Shown: positions 39,254 through 48,121 of the stretch, piece after piece
How positions within the stretch are numbered: the first letter of the stretch is position 1
Layout: every line of letters starts with the position of its first letter
Assembly: GCA_017857395.1 (NCBI GenBank)
Contig: JAFMDF010000011.1
Location: 1 to 64,000 of the forward strand
Reading direction: 5' to 3'
Origin: Bacteroidota bacterium
GTDB lineage: Bacteria; Bacteroidota; Bacteroidia; Chitinophagales; Saprospiraceae
DNA length: 64,000 nt
The notes under the pieces: model-generated
Told to the model about the DNA's origin: nothing
The model's input: only the letters and a program-made list of their open reading frames with translations
Databases searched by the model: none
Position numbers and translations under genes: made by a program

Positions 39254-39516
39254 CGCTAGGTTCGCCCAAAATTAGTTAATAAAATAAAATATTATCAAAA
39301 TAATATTTTGATTTATGTTTAAAATGCAGAATTTTATTTATTTTAAATAAACTCTTTTCAGGTTATTATTTTAGGGTTAAAAATAATATTTTAATTATAT
39401 TTATTTAATAAAAATAAATACGAACAAAATACTGTTTTAAAGATAAAAATACTTTTAATACAGAATATTATTTCGTGTAATTTATGTATTAATCAAAAAT
39501 TTGAGCGAACCTAGCG
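39254..39516. repeat. 12-bp perfect inverted repeat bracketing 240 bp of AT-rich DNA
   Basis: CGCTAGGTTCGC (39254-39265) and GCGAACCTAGCG (39505-39516) are exact complements, with partial similarity continuing outside and inside (TTTAAT... and ...CAAATTT). Everything between is extremely AT-rich and has no gene. It could be a non-autonomous element with terminal repeats, or a paired regulatory site; the gyrA promoter overlaps the left copy. Confidence 0.55.
39267..39299 (-). promoter_or_regulatory. Bacteroidota-type promoter of gyrA
   Basis: On the minus strand TTTG (39299-39296) and TAATTTTG (39274-39267) are separated by 21 nt. That is the -33/-7 arrangement of the Bacteroidota primary sigma factor. 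The start would be near 39260, leaving a leader of about 108 nt that begins within the GCGAACCTAGCG repeat. Confidence 0.5.
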
Positions 39517-40244
39517 TTTAATGCAATGTTAATATAGATTCATTTAAATATTGCTCCCTTAATATCTCCTAGCCTAGCCGCTGCGAAATGCAAAGAAAAA
39601 AGAAACTTATTTAACATTGTAGTAGAAATAATTTTATAAACTTAAATATAACCTATCTAATAAAAAGTGTATTCTATATAAATACAAAGTGTAATTTTCA
39701 TCCGTTTTTAAACGGTCTGCAAATTTACAATATTTATAAGAATTACGAGGTGTTTTTAGGAACAAAAAGTAAGAAAATAATGAGTTATCTTGATAAAAAA
39801 TGACTAAATAAAATTAATAGGGAAATTGAGAAAATAAGGTAAGCATTCAGGATAATAAATAGCAATGGAGTGGGCTATTAATTAGTATAAATTAGTTTTT
39901 ATTTTTTGTCAAATTAAAATATAAATAAATTTAAATTTTATAAAAAACTATTAAATTATCAGTTACACATAATTAATTTTATAATTATAAAAAACAAACG
40001 CATTATCATAAAAACGAAGCGCATGGATAAAATATTAAGCCCGCCAAAATTCGCAAAAATGAAGCACTTTTAAAAAAGTGCCAAACTTGATGAATGGGGG
40101 GATAAAAAGGTCAAAATTAGGCATACCACGTACTTTTATGCGCTATTTCTTTGGATAAAAGCAAATTTTGTAATATAATTGCCTTTAGAAATATTAACGA
40201 TAAAAACCATTTTTTAAGATATAGTGTTTCATAGTGTGAGGTGT

Positions 40245-40260
40245 AACCACTTAAGTGGTT
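40245..40260. repeat. perfect 16-bp palindrome
   Basis: AACCACTTAAGTGGTT is self-complementary and is followed on the plus strand by GCTCCTTTTTT. It sits 21 bp past the stop of the polyprenyl synthetase gene. The T run is on the strand opposite to that gene, so a terminator role is doubtful. Confidence 0.45.
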
Positions 40261-40281
40261 GCTCCTTTTTTATGTAATTAG

Positions 40282-41259
40282 CTATTCGTTTCGCTTCAAT
40301 AAAAGCGTCGCCAACGCTCTAAATTCTTCCTTTTTGCTGTCTACAACAGCAATTTTCCCTAAATGATACATTGCTTTATCTTGGTATTCATTTTTAATCT
40401 GATCGGCTAAATTTTGAATGTTATTTTTTTGAAAAATAGTTCTGACCTCTTTTATTTTTTTCTCCTCATCACTAGGGTAACTACTCATTAATATTTCTAA
40501 TTGTTTTTTGTCAATTTCGTTTGCTACTTCTAGTGTTTTTAAAACCAAGAAGGTCTTTTTGTTTTGTAAAATATCACCACCAACTCTTTTACCAAATTTT
40601 GCAGGATCACCAAAGGTATCTAAAATATCGTCTTGCAGTTGAAATGCAATCCCTACATTTCTACCAAATTCCCCTAAGTGAACTATATCTTCCTCAGAAG
40701 CTTTCGCCAAGATAGCGCCCATTTTTAAGGCGCCAACCAACAATAAAGCCGTCTTGTGTTCAATCATCATTAAATAGGCAGGAATTGTGACTTCATTACT
40801 TGTCTCAAAATCCATATCATATTGCTGTCCTATACAAACTGCTTCTGCTACCTCCGTAAAAGTTTTAACTATTTCTGGTATTATTGTCTTGTCCTCCACC
40901 TTCAATAAATAATGGTAAGCATAAATGAGCATAACATCTCCTGAAAGGATGCCTGTGTTCGTGTCGTACTTATAATGAACTGTTGGTTTCCCTCTTCTCA
41001 GTGGGGCTTCATCCATTATATCATCATGCACTAAAGAAAAATTATGGAAAATTTCAACAGCTTGTGCTATTGGAAGTGCCGCTTTTATGTTTGTTTCATA
41101 AAGGTTATAAGCCATTAAAACTAGTATCGGCCGCAATCGCTTTCCTCCCAATTGCATAATGTAATCTACTGGTTCAAAGAGTTTTATAGGAGCTTGGGTA
41201 AAAGGGTTTTGTTGTAAATAATCTAAGAATACTTCTTTTAATTGAGCAACGGAATACAT
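40282..41259 (-). CDS. trans-polyprenyl diphosphate synthase
   Basis: Condenses isopentenyl diphosphate with allylic diphosphates to make C15-C20 or longer prenyl chains. At 325 residues the length is typical. The first aspartate-rich motif is DDIMD at residues 79-83 (in SLVHDDIMDEAPLRRGKPTVH, partly shown). The second is DDILD at 210-214 (FQLQDDILDTFGD). GGKRLRP near residue 38 binds IPP. Phe74, five residues before the first Asp, is of the kind that limits chain length, so a farnesyl or geranylgeranyl product is more likely than a long one; that is an inference. It is a single gene. Confidence 0.92.
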   Translation of the reverse strand: MYSVAQLKEVFLDYLQQNPFTQAPIKLFEPVDYIMQLGGKRLRPILVLMAYNLYETNIKAALPIAQAVEIFHNFSLVHDDIMDEAPLRRGKPTVHYKYDTNTGILSGDVMLIYAYHYLLKVEDKTIIPEIVKTFTEVAEAVCIGQQYDMDFETSNEVTIPAYLMMIEHKTALLLVGALKMGAILAKASEEDIVHLGEFGRNVGIAFQLQDDILDTFGDPAKFGKRVGGDILQNKKTFLVLKTLEVANEIDKKQLEILMSSYPSDEEKKIKEVRTIFQKNNIQNLADQIKNEYQDKAMYHLGKIAVVDSKKEEFRALATLLLKRNE

Positions 41260-41779
41260 AAAATAAATTTATAGTTTAATGCCAAAATTCCTGTCACAAA
41301 TTTCTTTTTTGACCATTTGGGCATCATATTTGAATATTATTGAAGAATAAGCGCTTTTTGTGAGCATTTTCCATAAAGGCTTTTACAAAAGGGGCTATCT
41401 ATAAAGATACAAATCTAGCAAATGTTTAATAAGTGTAGCTGAAAGTTCTTTTTAATTAAAAAAAGATGTCCATCTACTAAAAATAATATGAACTCCCCCA
41501 TTCTCCGATTTAAATTAAACACTCGAAAAGTTTTAGTCATTAGAATTCCTATTTCTTACACAAATTTAGTGATTCTAGCAACTTAAGTTTTCTTCCTAGT
41601 AGGGCAAAGTAAATGTTCGCTTTTCTTTTAAAATGTCAACAATCTCCTTTACAGTCAATTATTTACCATTTTAAAAGAAAACGAAATTAGAGCATTTATT
41701 TTTTATTGTCCCCCTACTAAAGAAGAAGCATTAAGGTAAATTTTATAACCAAATCTTACACTTAGAGAAACGGAAGTTT
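41260..41779. other. intergenic region upstream of the hybrid response-regulator gene
   Basis: 520 bp without a gene. The notable content is the fold-back element at 41597-41719. TAGATTTG on the minus strand at 41410-41417 fits the -7 consensus for the polyprenyl synthetase gene but lacks a -33 partner. Confidence 0.45.
41597..41719. repeat. fold-back element with nested inverted repeats
   Basis: The outer ends TAGTAGGG (41597-41604) and CCCTACTA (41712-41719) are exact complements. The inner arms TTTTCTTTTAAAATG (41621-41635) and CATTTTAAAAGAAAA (41667-41681) are also perfect over 15 bp. The unit is 123 bp, has no coding capacity and ends 60 bp before the downstream gene. The structure resembles a small MITE. 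Confidence 0.55.
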
Positions 41780-43732
41780 ATGAATGGTAAAAAGAAGATA
41801 CCAATACTCCACCTTGAAGATAATAAGGCGGATGTTACTTTGATGAAAAAACTGTTAGACGATTCCTCCATTAGATACGATTACACAAGTGTATCCAGTT
41901 TAAGACAAGGCATAGAGTTGGCGCACCAACAACAAGTATCGGTTGTGCTCATTGATTTAAATTTATTGGATAGTACTGGTTTCAAAACACTCACGACTTT
42001 TCTAGACAAAGGGCCATTTGTCCCTGTTATTGTAGTAACTGCCACCAATAATGAAATTATTGGCAATCAATCCGTAAAAGCAGGCGCACAAGATTTTTTA
42101 GTAAAAGGTCAGTTTGATGGAAAATTATTAGGTCGTTCTATCAGGTATTCTTTGCAACGACATAGTACGCAACAAAAGTTAGAAATAACCGCTCGTAATT
42201 TATCCGTTAGCGAAAAAAGATACATTCAAGCTCAATCCCTAGCACATTTTGGTAATTTTGAGATGGATATTGTCAATAATGAAATGCATTGGACAGAGGA
42301 GATTTTTAAAATATTAGGTTTACACCTCAATAGCATTAAACCTGCCCTTACAGACTACCTAAATTTTGTTCACTTAGAAGATAAACAAGTAGTTGAAGAT
42401 TTCTTTGATGAAATAGCCAAAAGCGGTCAACAAGGCAGTATAGAACATCGAATTGTTCAAGATGACCATACGATTAAATATGTTGCATTGAATGCCAAGC
42501 TGTTTTATGATGAAATTGCAGAGAGAGTCCTCTTGGTTGGTGGTATTCAAGATATTACAGAACGTAAAGTATCAGAGCGACTCATCATAGAAAAAAACAT
42601 CAACACCAAAGCTTCTAAAGTAAAAGAAGAGGCATTGATGAACATGAGCTTTCACATTAGAACCCCCTTAGCATCTGTTGTCAACTTTGTCTATTTATTA
42701 GAAAAATCTCGGTTAAATAATCAACAAAAGGAATTTTTAGGCGGCTTAAAAACGTCTGTAGATGACCTTTCTATCATGGTAAATAATTTATTAAATTTTT
42801 CCATGTTAGTGACAGACCAAGTTAAAGTAGTAGAAGAAGAATTTAAAATCAAAGATTTCCTACAGAGCATTAAGAAAATTGTCCAAATTAAGACGGATAA
42901 TGCCAAATTAAAACTCGACTTTAATATAGCTAAAGGATTACCTGCTACTATTTTTAGTGACTCCATCAAAATCACTCAAATTCTATACAATTTGATGGAT
43001 ACGGCTATCAAAAACACTAAGGAAAAAGAAAGTTTGACGATTGCTGCTTTTGTGAGTAAAGACAATCATACAGGCTCTTCTTTTATTTTTAACATCATAG
43101 ATAACGCCACTTTATTATCGGAAGAAAAACTAACTAAATTTGAAGAATCTGAGAAATTATTAGAAGTTTACTCAGAAGAATTTGATGACGAAAATCAGCA
43201 AGAGTTTTTAAGTATAGCGATGGTTTCTAAATTAACAAAAGTGTTAAAAGGAACTTTTACCATCAATAGTGAAGTGGAACAAGGAACTAGTTATCGAGTA
43301 GAAATTCCTGTAAAAGTTGGTCTATCTACCAAAATCAGCCACGGAGATGCACCAGATGTGCCCATCAAAATATTACTAGTCGAAGACCATTTCTTAAATC
43401 AAATTGCTACTAAAAAAGTTTTGACTACTTGGTCAGACTTTGTCAAAGTAGATATTGCTGAAAACGGCTTGATTGGTGCACAAAAGCAAAAAGAGAAAGG
43501 GTATGACATCATTCTAATGGACATTCAAATGCCTGTGATGAATGGTATTGATTCTGCTAAAAAGATAAGAAAGTTTAGTGAAGTGCCTATTATCGCCTTA
43601 ACGGCAAATGCGTCCAAACAAGAAGCAGACCGCTGTATTTCGGTAGGTATCAACGATTATTTAGGAAAACCTTTTAAGCCAACCGATTTATATGCTAAAA
43701 TTATGAGTATGTTGGTAGGCGTAGAAGCGTAA
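41780..43732 (+). CDS. REC-PAS-HisKA-HATPase-REC hybrid two-component protein with degenerate kinase core
   Basis: 650 residues, no membrane segment, so cytoplasmic. The N-terminal receiver domain starts PILHLEDNKAD with expected phospho-acceptor D59 (VVLIDLN). A PAS domain follows (about residues 150-270; LAHFGNFEMDIVNNEMHWTEEIF). The kinase dimerisation helix reads MSFHIRTPLASV: the usual phospho-histidine position of SHEIRTP is Phe291 and the neighbour is His292. In the ATPase domain the N-box is altered (NLMDTAIKNT) and the glycine-rich boxes are lost (IIDNATLLS; FLSIAMVSKLTKVLKG). The C-terminal receiver domain is intact, with D581 in ILMDIQMPVMNG and the K in YLGKPFKP. It is probably a pseudokinase scaffold or phospho-relay. 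Confidence 0.88.
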   Translation: MNGKKKIPILHLEDNKADVTLMKKLLDDSSIRYDYTSVSSLRQGIELAHQQQVSVVLIDLNLLDSTGFKTLTTFLDKGPFVPVIVVTATNNEIIGNQSVKAGAQDFLVKGQFDGKLLGRSIRYSLQRHSTQQKLEITARNLSVSEKRYIQAQSLAHFGNFEMDIVNNEMHWTEEIFKILGLHLNSIKPALTDYLNFVHLEDKQVVEDFFDEIAKSGQQGSIEHRIVQDDHTIKYVALNAKLFYDEIAERVLLVGGIQDITERKVSERLIIEKNINTKASKVKEEALMNMSFHIRTPLASVVNFVYLLEKSRLNNQQKEFLGGLKTSVDDLSIMVNNLLNFSMLVTDQVKVVEEEFKIKDFLQSIKKIVQIKTDNAKLKLDFNIAKGLPATIFSDSIKITQILYNLMDTAIKNTKEKESLTIAAFVSKDNHTGSSFIFNIIDNATLLSEEKLTKFEESEKLLEVYSEEFDDENQQEFLSIAMVSKLTKVLKGTFTINSEVEQGTSYRVEIPVKVGLSTKISHGDAPDVPIKILLVEDHFLNQIATKKVLTTWSDFVKVDIAENGLIGAQKQKEKGYDIILMDIQMPVMNGIDSAKKIRKFSEVPIIALTANASKQEADRCISVGINDYLGKPFKPTDLYAKIMSMLVGVEA

Positions 43733-43750
43733 ATCAATTTTTAATTCAGA

Positions 43751-43804
43751 ATTTTCAATTTTCAATTTTCAAAAAGTATAGTTTGAAAATTGAAAATTGA
43801 AAAT
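43751..43804. terminator. perfect 23-bp hairpin at a convergent junction
   Basis: The arms 43751-43773 (three ATTTTCA words) and 43782-43804 are exact complements with an 8-nt loop. It lies between the hybrid regulator gene and the GIN-domain gene. The repeated ATTTTCA/TGAAAAT words make slippage likely. Confidence 0.7.
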
Positions 43805-43818
43805 TTTACATTGAAAAT

Positions 43819-44502
43819 TTAAAAACTTCTCACATCGCCAGAACCTGCAATACTAGACTTCACTTTATCAGGGTCTCCTTTATATTTGACGTCGCCAGAA
43901 CCTGCGATACTCACCTGTAAGCTACCAGAAACATTAATTTCACAATCTCCAGAACCTGCAATACTCACTTCACAATCATCTACTTTAAAGCCAGCCAAAT
44001 CAACATCCCCAGAACCTGCGATGCTTACTTCTAAATCTTCGCCAGAACCATTTAAAGTAACTTCGCCAGAACCCGCAATACTCACTTCTAAATCATCTAT
44101 ATTTTTAAAGTCTGTTTCACCAGTAATACTCCCTGAACCAGCAACGGATAATTCATCAATCATTGGCAAAGTGATATAAACATCAATTCCATCATGTCGT
44201 TTTAAGTTAGTGCCTTTCTCCAATCTCACCTTCCATTTACCATTTCTAACATCACGGTCAATTAAATCAATAATGTTCTGCTGTGCTTTGATTTCTACTT
44301 TTTGTTTATTGCCTTGACGCAAATGGACTTCTGCCCCAATAGATACGCCAATCCCTGTAAAATCATCAATATCTAAAGTCTTCGTTACTTTTTTGCCTTC
44401 TCCTGACACACCGTTTCCCCATTTATTCCATTGGGCATCGGCAGTAAAAGAAACCATTAAGCTCAAACAGCACACGCTAAAAAATAAGCTATATTTTTTC
44501 AT
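43819..44502 (-). CDS. head GIN domain (DUF2807) secreted protein
   Basis: 227 residues with a signal peptide (MKKYSLFFSVCCLSLMVSFTADAQ). The rest is a right-handed beta-helix-like domain of the DUF2807 family. It carries six S-V/I-AGSG motifs: LSVAGSG once, SIAGSG five times, spaced about 20-25 residues apart. The usual family opening (LDIDDFTGIGVSIGAEVHLRQG) is present. The family is common in Bacteroidota and thought to be cell-envelope associated; no reaction is known. It is a single gene downstream of the tricorn-like protease gene, separated from it by a hairpin. Confidence 0.88.
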   Translation of the reverse strand: MKKYSLFFSVCCLSLMVSFTADAQWNKWGNGVSGEGKKVTKTLDIDDFTGIGVSIGAEVHLRQGNKQKVEIKAQQNIIDLIDRDVRNGKWKVRLEKGTNLKRHDGIDVYITLPMIDELSVAGSGSITGETDFKNIDDLEVSIAGSGEVTLNGSGEDLEVSIAGSGDVDLAGFKVDDCEVSIAGSGDCEINVSGSLQVSIAGSGDVKYKGDPDKVKSSIAGSGDVRSF

Positions 44503-44587
44503 ATTTGTTGATTTTTATTTTTGAATACTTGATTGTCTGTTTTAAAGACAGGATAATTAGCTAAGGGTTGCAGGTGCAATGTTACCT

Positions 44588-44634
44588 TGTTGCGGTGTTA
44601 CCTTGTTATTCGTCAACATGGTAACACCGCAACA
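44588..44634. terminator. 20-bp hairpin after the tricorn-like protease gene
   Basis: TGTTGCGGTGTTACCTTGTT (44588-44607) pairs with 44615-44634 with one mismatch and a 7-nt loop. The words GTTACC and TGTTGCG continue on both sides. It lies 14 bp past the protease stop codon, so termination is likely, but no T run follows. Confidence 0.6.
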
Positions 44635-44647
44635 TCGCAACATGGTA

Positions 44648-47600
44648 TTATTCCTTCACATCCTTCAACATTTCTTCTATAGCTCGTTCTAATTGCTGGT
44701 CTATTCCTTTATCGACTGCACCAGGCATATTTTTCACTTTTATAGTCGGCTCGGTTTGGCTATTTTCCATCCAATTTCCATTGATGTCTTTCGCACTTAC
44801 TGGAACGACGCCCCAAACAGAACCATCAGGCAATCTTTCCCAACCTGCAAAACTACAAGTTCCAGGTACAGGCATCCCGACTGTTTTTCCAATTTTCAAA
44901 TCCGTATAACCACAAGCAAAACAATGCCCATCAGAATACATACTTTCATTCAAAATGGCTAAAGTAGGTTTAGTCCAACGAGAAGTTGGTTCTCCACCGA
45001 CTACTTTGGCTTCTGTTTCATAGGTAATAAACGGTACGCCTGTGAAAAACATTGCTAAATCTGCCACTAAATCACCACCACCATTAAATCGCGTATCAAT
45101 CACCATTCCTTTTTTATCAAAATATTTCCCCATCATGTCTTGGTAAATACTTCGATAAGGACCATCTCCCATACCAGGAATATGTACATAACCCAATTGT
45201 CCATTACTTTTTTCCTCGACCTCTTTCTCATTCATTTTCACCCATCGTTTATACAATAGCCGATTTTCGTCTCTTAAAGAAATAGGTTTCACTCGAACCA
45301 TTTCTCGTTTTTTGGTAGCAGGGTCAACGATTTCTAATAAGGTAAAATCTCCTGCCTTTCTATTTAAGTATTTAGCAACATCTTGATTTTGGCTAATTGT
45401 TTCGCCATCAATTTTTTCAATAATCATTCCTGCTTTTGCCTTAACTTTCGCTTTATCTAAAGGTCCACCTTTAATAATTTCATCAATTAGAATACCATCT
45501 CCAGTATGCTTGTAATTCATAAAAATACCTAGTGAAGCGGTCGCATCGGCATTGGATACTTTGTTACCGCCATATCTTGCCCCCGCATGAGACACGTTTA
45601 ATTCGCCCAACATCTCTGACAACATCTCCGTTACTTCAAAGGAATTGCCTAAATGAGGAATGTATTTTTCATATTCCGTCTTCATCTGATTCCAATCAAT
45701 GCCATGAAAATTAGAGTGATAAAAAATGGCATTCGTTCTAATCCAAACATGGTCGAACATTGCTTGTCTTTCTGCCGCTGCATCAAATTCCATTTCTCCT
45801 TTAATCTTTACCGCTTCTTTCTTCGCTTTTTCAGGGTCAATCTTAGAAATTTTACCACTACTTAGTAAAAAGAGGTTCTCTCGTTCTTTATCCCATTCTA
45901 ATCTACCAAAACTAGCGCCTAATTTCAGCACCATCTTCGTTTCTTTGGTACGTAAATTAGTACTCCATAAATTCATCCCTTTTTCAAATTGAGACAAATA
46001 GTATAATTTTTCTCCATCTTTTGATAAGACGGCATCTCCCAATCGAGAAGAATGAATCGTTAATCGACTCGTGCGGTCTTTCATATTTTCCCAATCAAAA
46101 GTCAAATCTTTTACTTTATCCTTGTCTTCTTTTTCGTCCTTCTCTTCCTTTTTATCAGTATCCTTTGATTTCTTTTTTCCTTTTTTCTTGCCATTCTTTT
46201 CAGCAGCTTCTTCAGCTTTCTTTTTTTTCTCCTTTGCTTCTTTTTCCGCCTTCTCTTTTGCTTCTTTCTCCACTTCCTCTATCGCTTTCTGCAATTTATA
46301 ATCCTCATCATCCAAACTATATTTATCCCAAGCCTCTTGAGTAAAGAACATGCTATAAACATCTGTTTCCGAACGACCACTCGTTGCATAAGATTTCAAA
46401 CCATTTTTATTACTAAACCAAATCATCTGCTTCCCTTCATTCACCCATTTCGGACTAGAATCATAATAACCACTTTGATTGAGGTTCACTCTTTTTGATC
46501 CATCCGCAGCCATTAATAAAACTTCTGTATTATTCAGAGATAAACCCCAATCAACTAACAACCATTTACTATCTGGACTCCAAGTAAAATACTTGTCTCC
46601 GTCTCGCATGTGGTAAAGGTCTTTTGGTGTCAATAAGGTTACTTCCTTTTTAGTAGCTATATCTAGTATTTTCAAAGTCCGTCTTCCTTCAATAAAAGCT
46701 AATTTCTTTCCATCAGGAGAATATTTTGCTAAGTAATTATCTGTTTTATTTTCGATAACAGGCGATTCTTTAGTCAAAGTAGCCGCATAGAAAAAAGGCT
46801 CTTCCTTTCTCGTTTTTTCTGTTTTATAAATACTCCATTTTCCATTTCGCTCACTACTATATACAATAGATTTTCCTTCTGGTCCCCAAGTCACAAAACG
46901 TTCTTGTTCAGGCGTATTGGTCAATCTTTTAGTAAAAGATTCTCCAACGGACGTTACAAAAACTTCTCCCCTAGCAATAAAAGCAATTTCTTTTCCACTT
47001 GGCGAAACAGCCATTTCTTGAATTCCACCATTGATAGAAATAAATTTATCGTTATTATTTTTGTCTTGTGTTCTAATAGTAATCGCCACTTTCTTTGGTT
47101 GTTCTCCTTCTTTCATGGTGTATAACTCACCATCAAAACCAAAACTTAAAGTCCCATTCCCCATGCTCAAAAATCGAACTGGATGGAGTTTAAAATTAGT
47201 CAATTGCTCCTTTTGTGTTGGATTATCAATTGCCATTTTATGTACATTAAAAGTCCCACTCGCTTCACTCAAATAATAGATACTTTTTTCATCGGCACTT
47301 AGAATTGGTTGTCTGTCTTCTCCTTCATAAGTCGTTATCATTTTATGCGTATCCGTTGCGACATCATAACTCCAAATATCTCTTGTAATAGAAGACGTAT
47401 GGTGCTTTCTCCATTCATTCTCTCCTCCTTTTTTATCGTGGTAATACATTTTTTGTCCATCCTTGCTAATTTGTACATATTCAGCAGGAAAGGTAAAAAC
47501 TTGGTTCACTCTTCCGCCTTTTACAGGAACCCTATATAATTCTGATTGCGAACGATGTGGATATTGTCGATGCTTGACTTCATCTTGGCGCAAAGCCCCA

Positions 47601-47968
47601 AAAAGAACATTGGTATCATCCGCAGAAAAAGTAAAAGGTTGTTCATTATTAGAATGGAAAGTTAATCTATTCGCTGGACCGCCCATTGCATCCATGACAT
47701 ATACATCAAAATTGCCGTAACGGTCAGAAGCAAAAGCTATCTTGCTGCCATCTTTACTCCAAATTGCCATATAATCGTGCGCATCGTGATAGGTCAATTG
47801 CGTGGCATTTCCACCAGCAGTAGGCACTTTATATAAGTCACCTTTATAAGTAAAAACGATTTGCGTACCATCTGGTGAAATCGTAGCAGAACGCACCCAA
47901 TTTGGGTTGATTTGTGCCATTAGGCATAACGGAAAAGCTAGTAAGGTAAATAACAGTCTTAATTTCAT
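44648..47968 (-). CDS. tricorn-like S41 peptidase with WD40-like propeller and PDZ domain
   Basis: 1106 residues with a signal peptide (MKLRLLFTLLAFPLCLMAQ). Residues about 20-550 are PD40/TolB-like propeller repeats (ISPDGTQIVFTYKG, WSKDGSKIAFASDRYG, YSPDGKKLAFIEG, WSPDSKWLLVDW). A lysine/glutamate-rich linker of some 60 residues follows (EKAEKEAKEKKKKAEEAAEK...). Next come a tricorn C1-like segment, a PDZ domain (GDGILIDEIIKGGPLDKAKV, GMIIEKIDGETI) and an S41 protease domain with LGYVHIPGMG, IDTRFNGGGDLV and the probable nucleophile in NESMYSDGHCFACGY. It probably degrades peptides in the periplasm. The charged linker is unusually long. Confidence 0.9.
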   Translation of the reverse strand: MKLRLLFTLLAFPLCLMAQINPNWVRSATISPDGTQIVFTYKGDLYKVPTAGGNATQLTYHDAHDYMAIWSKDGSKIAFASDRYGNFDVYVMDAMGGPANRLTFHSNNEQPFTFSADDTNVLFGALRQDEVKHRQYPHRSQSELYRVPVKGGRVNQVFTFPAEYVQISKDGQKMYYHDKKGGENEWRKHHTSSITRDIWSYDVATDTHKMITTYEGEDRQPILSADEKSIYYLSEASGTFNVHKMAIDNPTQKEQLTNFKLHPVRFLSMGNGTLSFGFDGELYTMKEGEQPKKVAITIRTQDKNNNDKFISINGGIQEMAVSPSGKEIAFIARGEVFVTSVGESFTKRLTNTPEQERFVTWGPEGKSIVYSSERNGKWSIYKTEKTRKEEPFFYAATLTKESPVIENKTDNYLAKYSPDGKKLAFIEGRRTLKILDIATKKEVTLLTPKDLYHMRDGDKYFTWSPDSKWLLVDWGLSLNNTEVLLMAADGSKRVNLNQSGYYDSSPKWVNEGKQMIWFSNKNGLKSYATSGRSETDVYSMFFTQEAWDKYSLDDEDYKLQKAIEEVEKEAKEKAEKEAKEKKKKAEEAAEKNGKKKGKKKSKDTDKKEEKDEKEDKDKVKDLTFDWENMKDRTSRLTIHSSRLGDAVLSKDGEKLYYLSQFEKGMNLWSTNLRTKETKMVLKLGASFGRLEWDKERENLFLLSSGKISKIDPEKAKKEAVKIKGEMEFDAAAERQAMFDHVWIRTNAIFYHSNFHGIDWNQMKTEYEKYIPHLGNSFEVTEMLSEMLGELNVSHAGARYGGNKVSNADATASLGIFMNYKHTGDGILIDEIIKGGPLDKAKVKAKAGMIIEKIDGETISQNQDVAKYLNRKAGDFTLLEIVDPATKKREMVRVKPISLRDENRLLYKRWVKMNEKEVEEKSNGQLGYVHIPGMGDGPYRSIYQDMMGKYFDKKGMVIDTRFNGGGDLVADLAMFFTGVPFITYETEAKVVGGEPTSRWTKPTLAILNESMYSDGHCFACGYTDLKIGKTVGMPVPGTCSFAGWERLPDGSVWGVVPVSAKDINGNWMENSQTEPTIKVKNMPGAVDKGIDQQLERAIEEMLKDVKE

Positions 47969-48039
47969 TTTTTTTAATTATGTGGTTAGGTTTTGTAAAT
48001 TTTAATATTATTCAAAAATTGGATTGGGTAGTCACTCCA

Positions 48040-48118
48040 AATCATAAATCATACATCTTGCATCATAAATCTGTCACGTAAAAACTGGATAGATTTATGA
48101 TGTATGATGTATGATTTT
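48040..48118. repeat. ATCATACATC word hairpin
   Basis: The left arm 48040-48072 (ATCATAAATCATACATC... CATCATAAATCT) pairs with 48091-48118 (AGATTTATGATG TATGATG TATGATTTTTT). It ends two bases from the stop of the quinone-reductase-like gene, so a terminator for that minus-strand gene is possible. Both arms are built of repeated CATCAT/ATGATG words. Confidence 0.6.
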
Positions 48119-48121
48119 TTG

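Larger units (their letters stand above)
39153..40281. other. long AT-rich non-coding region between gyrA and the polyprenyl synthetase gene
   Basis: About 1.1 kb without a gene on either strand, much richer in A and T than the flanks. It holds the gyrA promoter, the inverted repeat at 39254-39516 and the palindrome at 40245-40260. No tRNA-like cloverleaf, riboswitch or DnaA-box cluster was seen. Confidence 0.55.

Noticed and set aside
4777-40134. Shared 11-mer AGTACGTGGTA at 4777-4787 and, inverted, at 40124-40134
   Set aside because: Single short match; neighbouring words are in a different order, so chance cannot be excluded.
39153-40281. Possible replication origin near gyrA
   Set aside because: Very AT-rich and next to gyrA, but no cluster of DnaA boxes and no dnaA, dnaN or recF gene was seen.
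46021-46344. Phe/Ser-rich plus-strand frames opposite the tricorn-like gene
   Set aside because: Antisense of the lysine/glutamate-rich linker; the composition explains the open frames.
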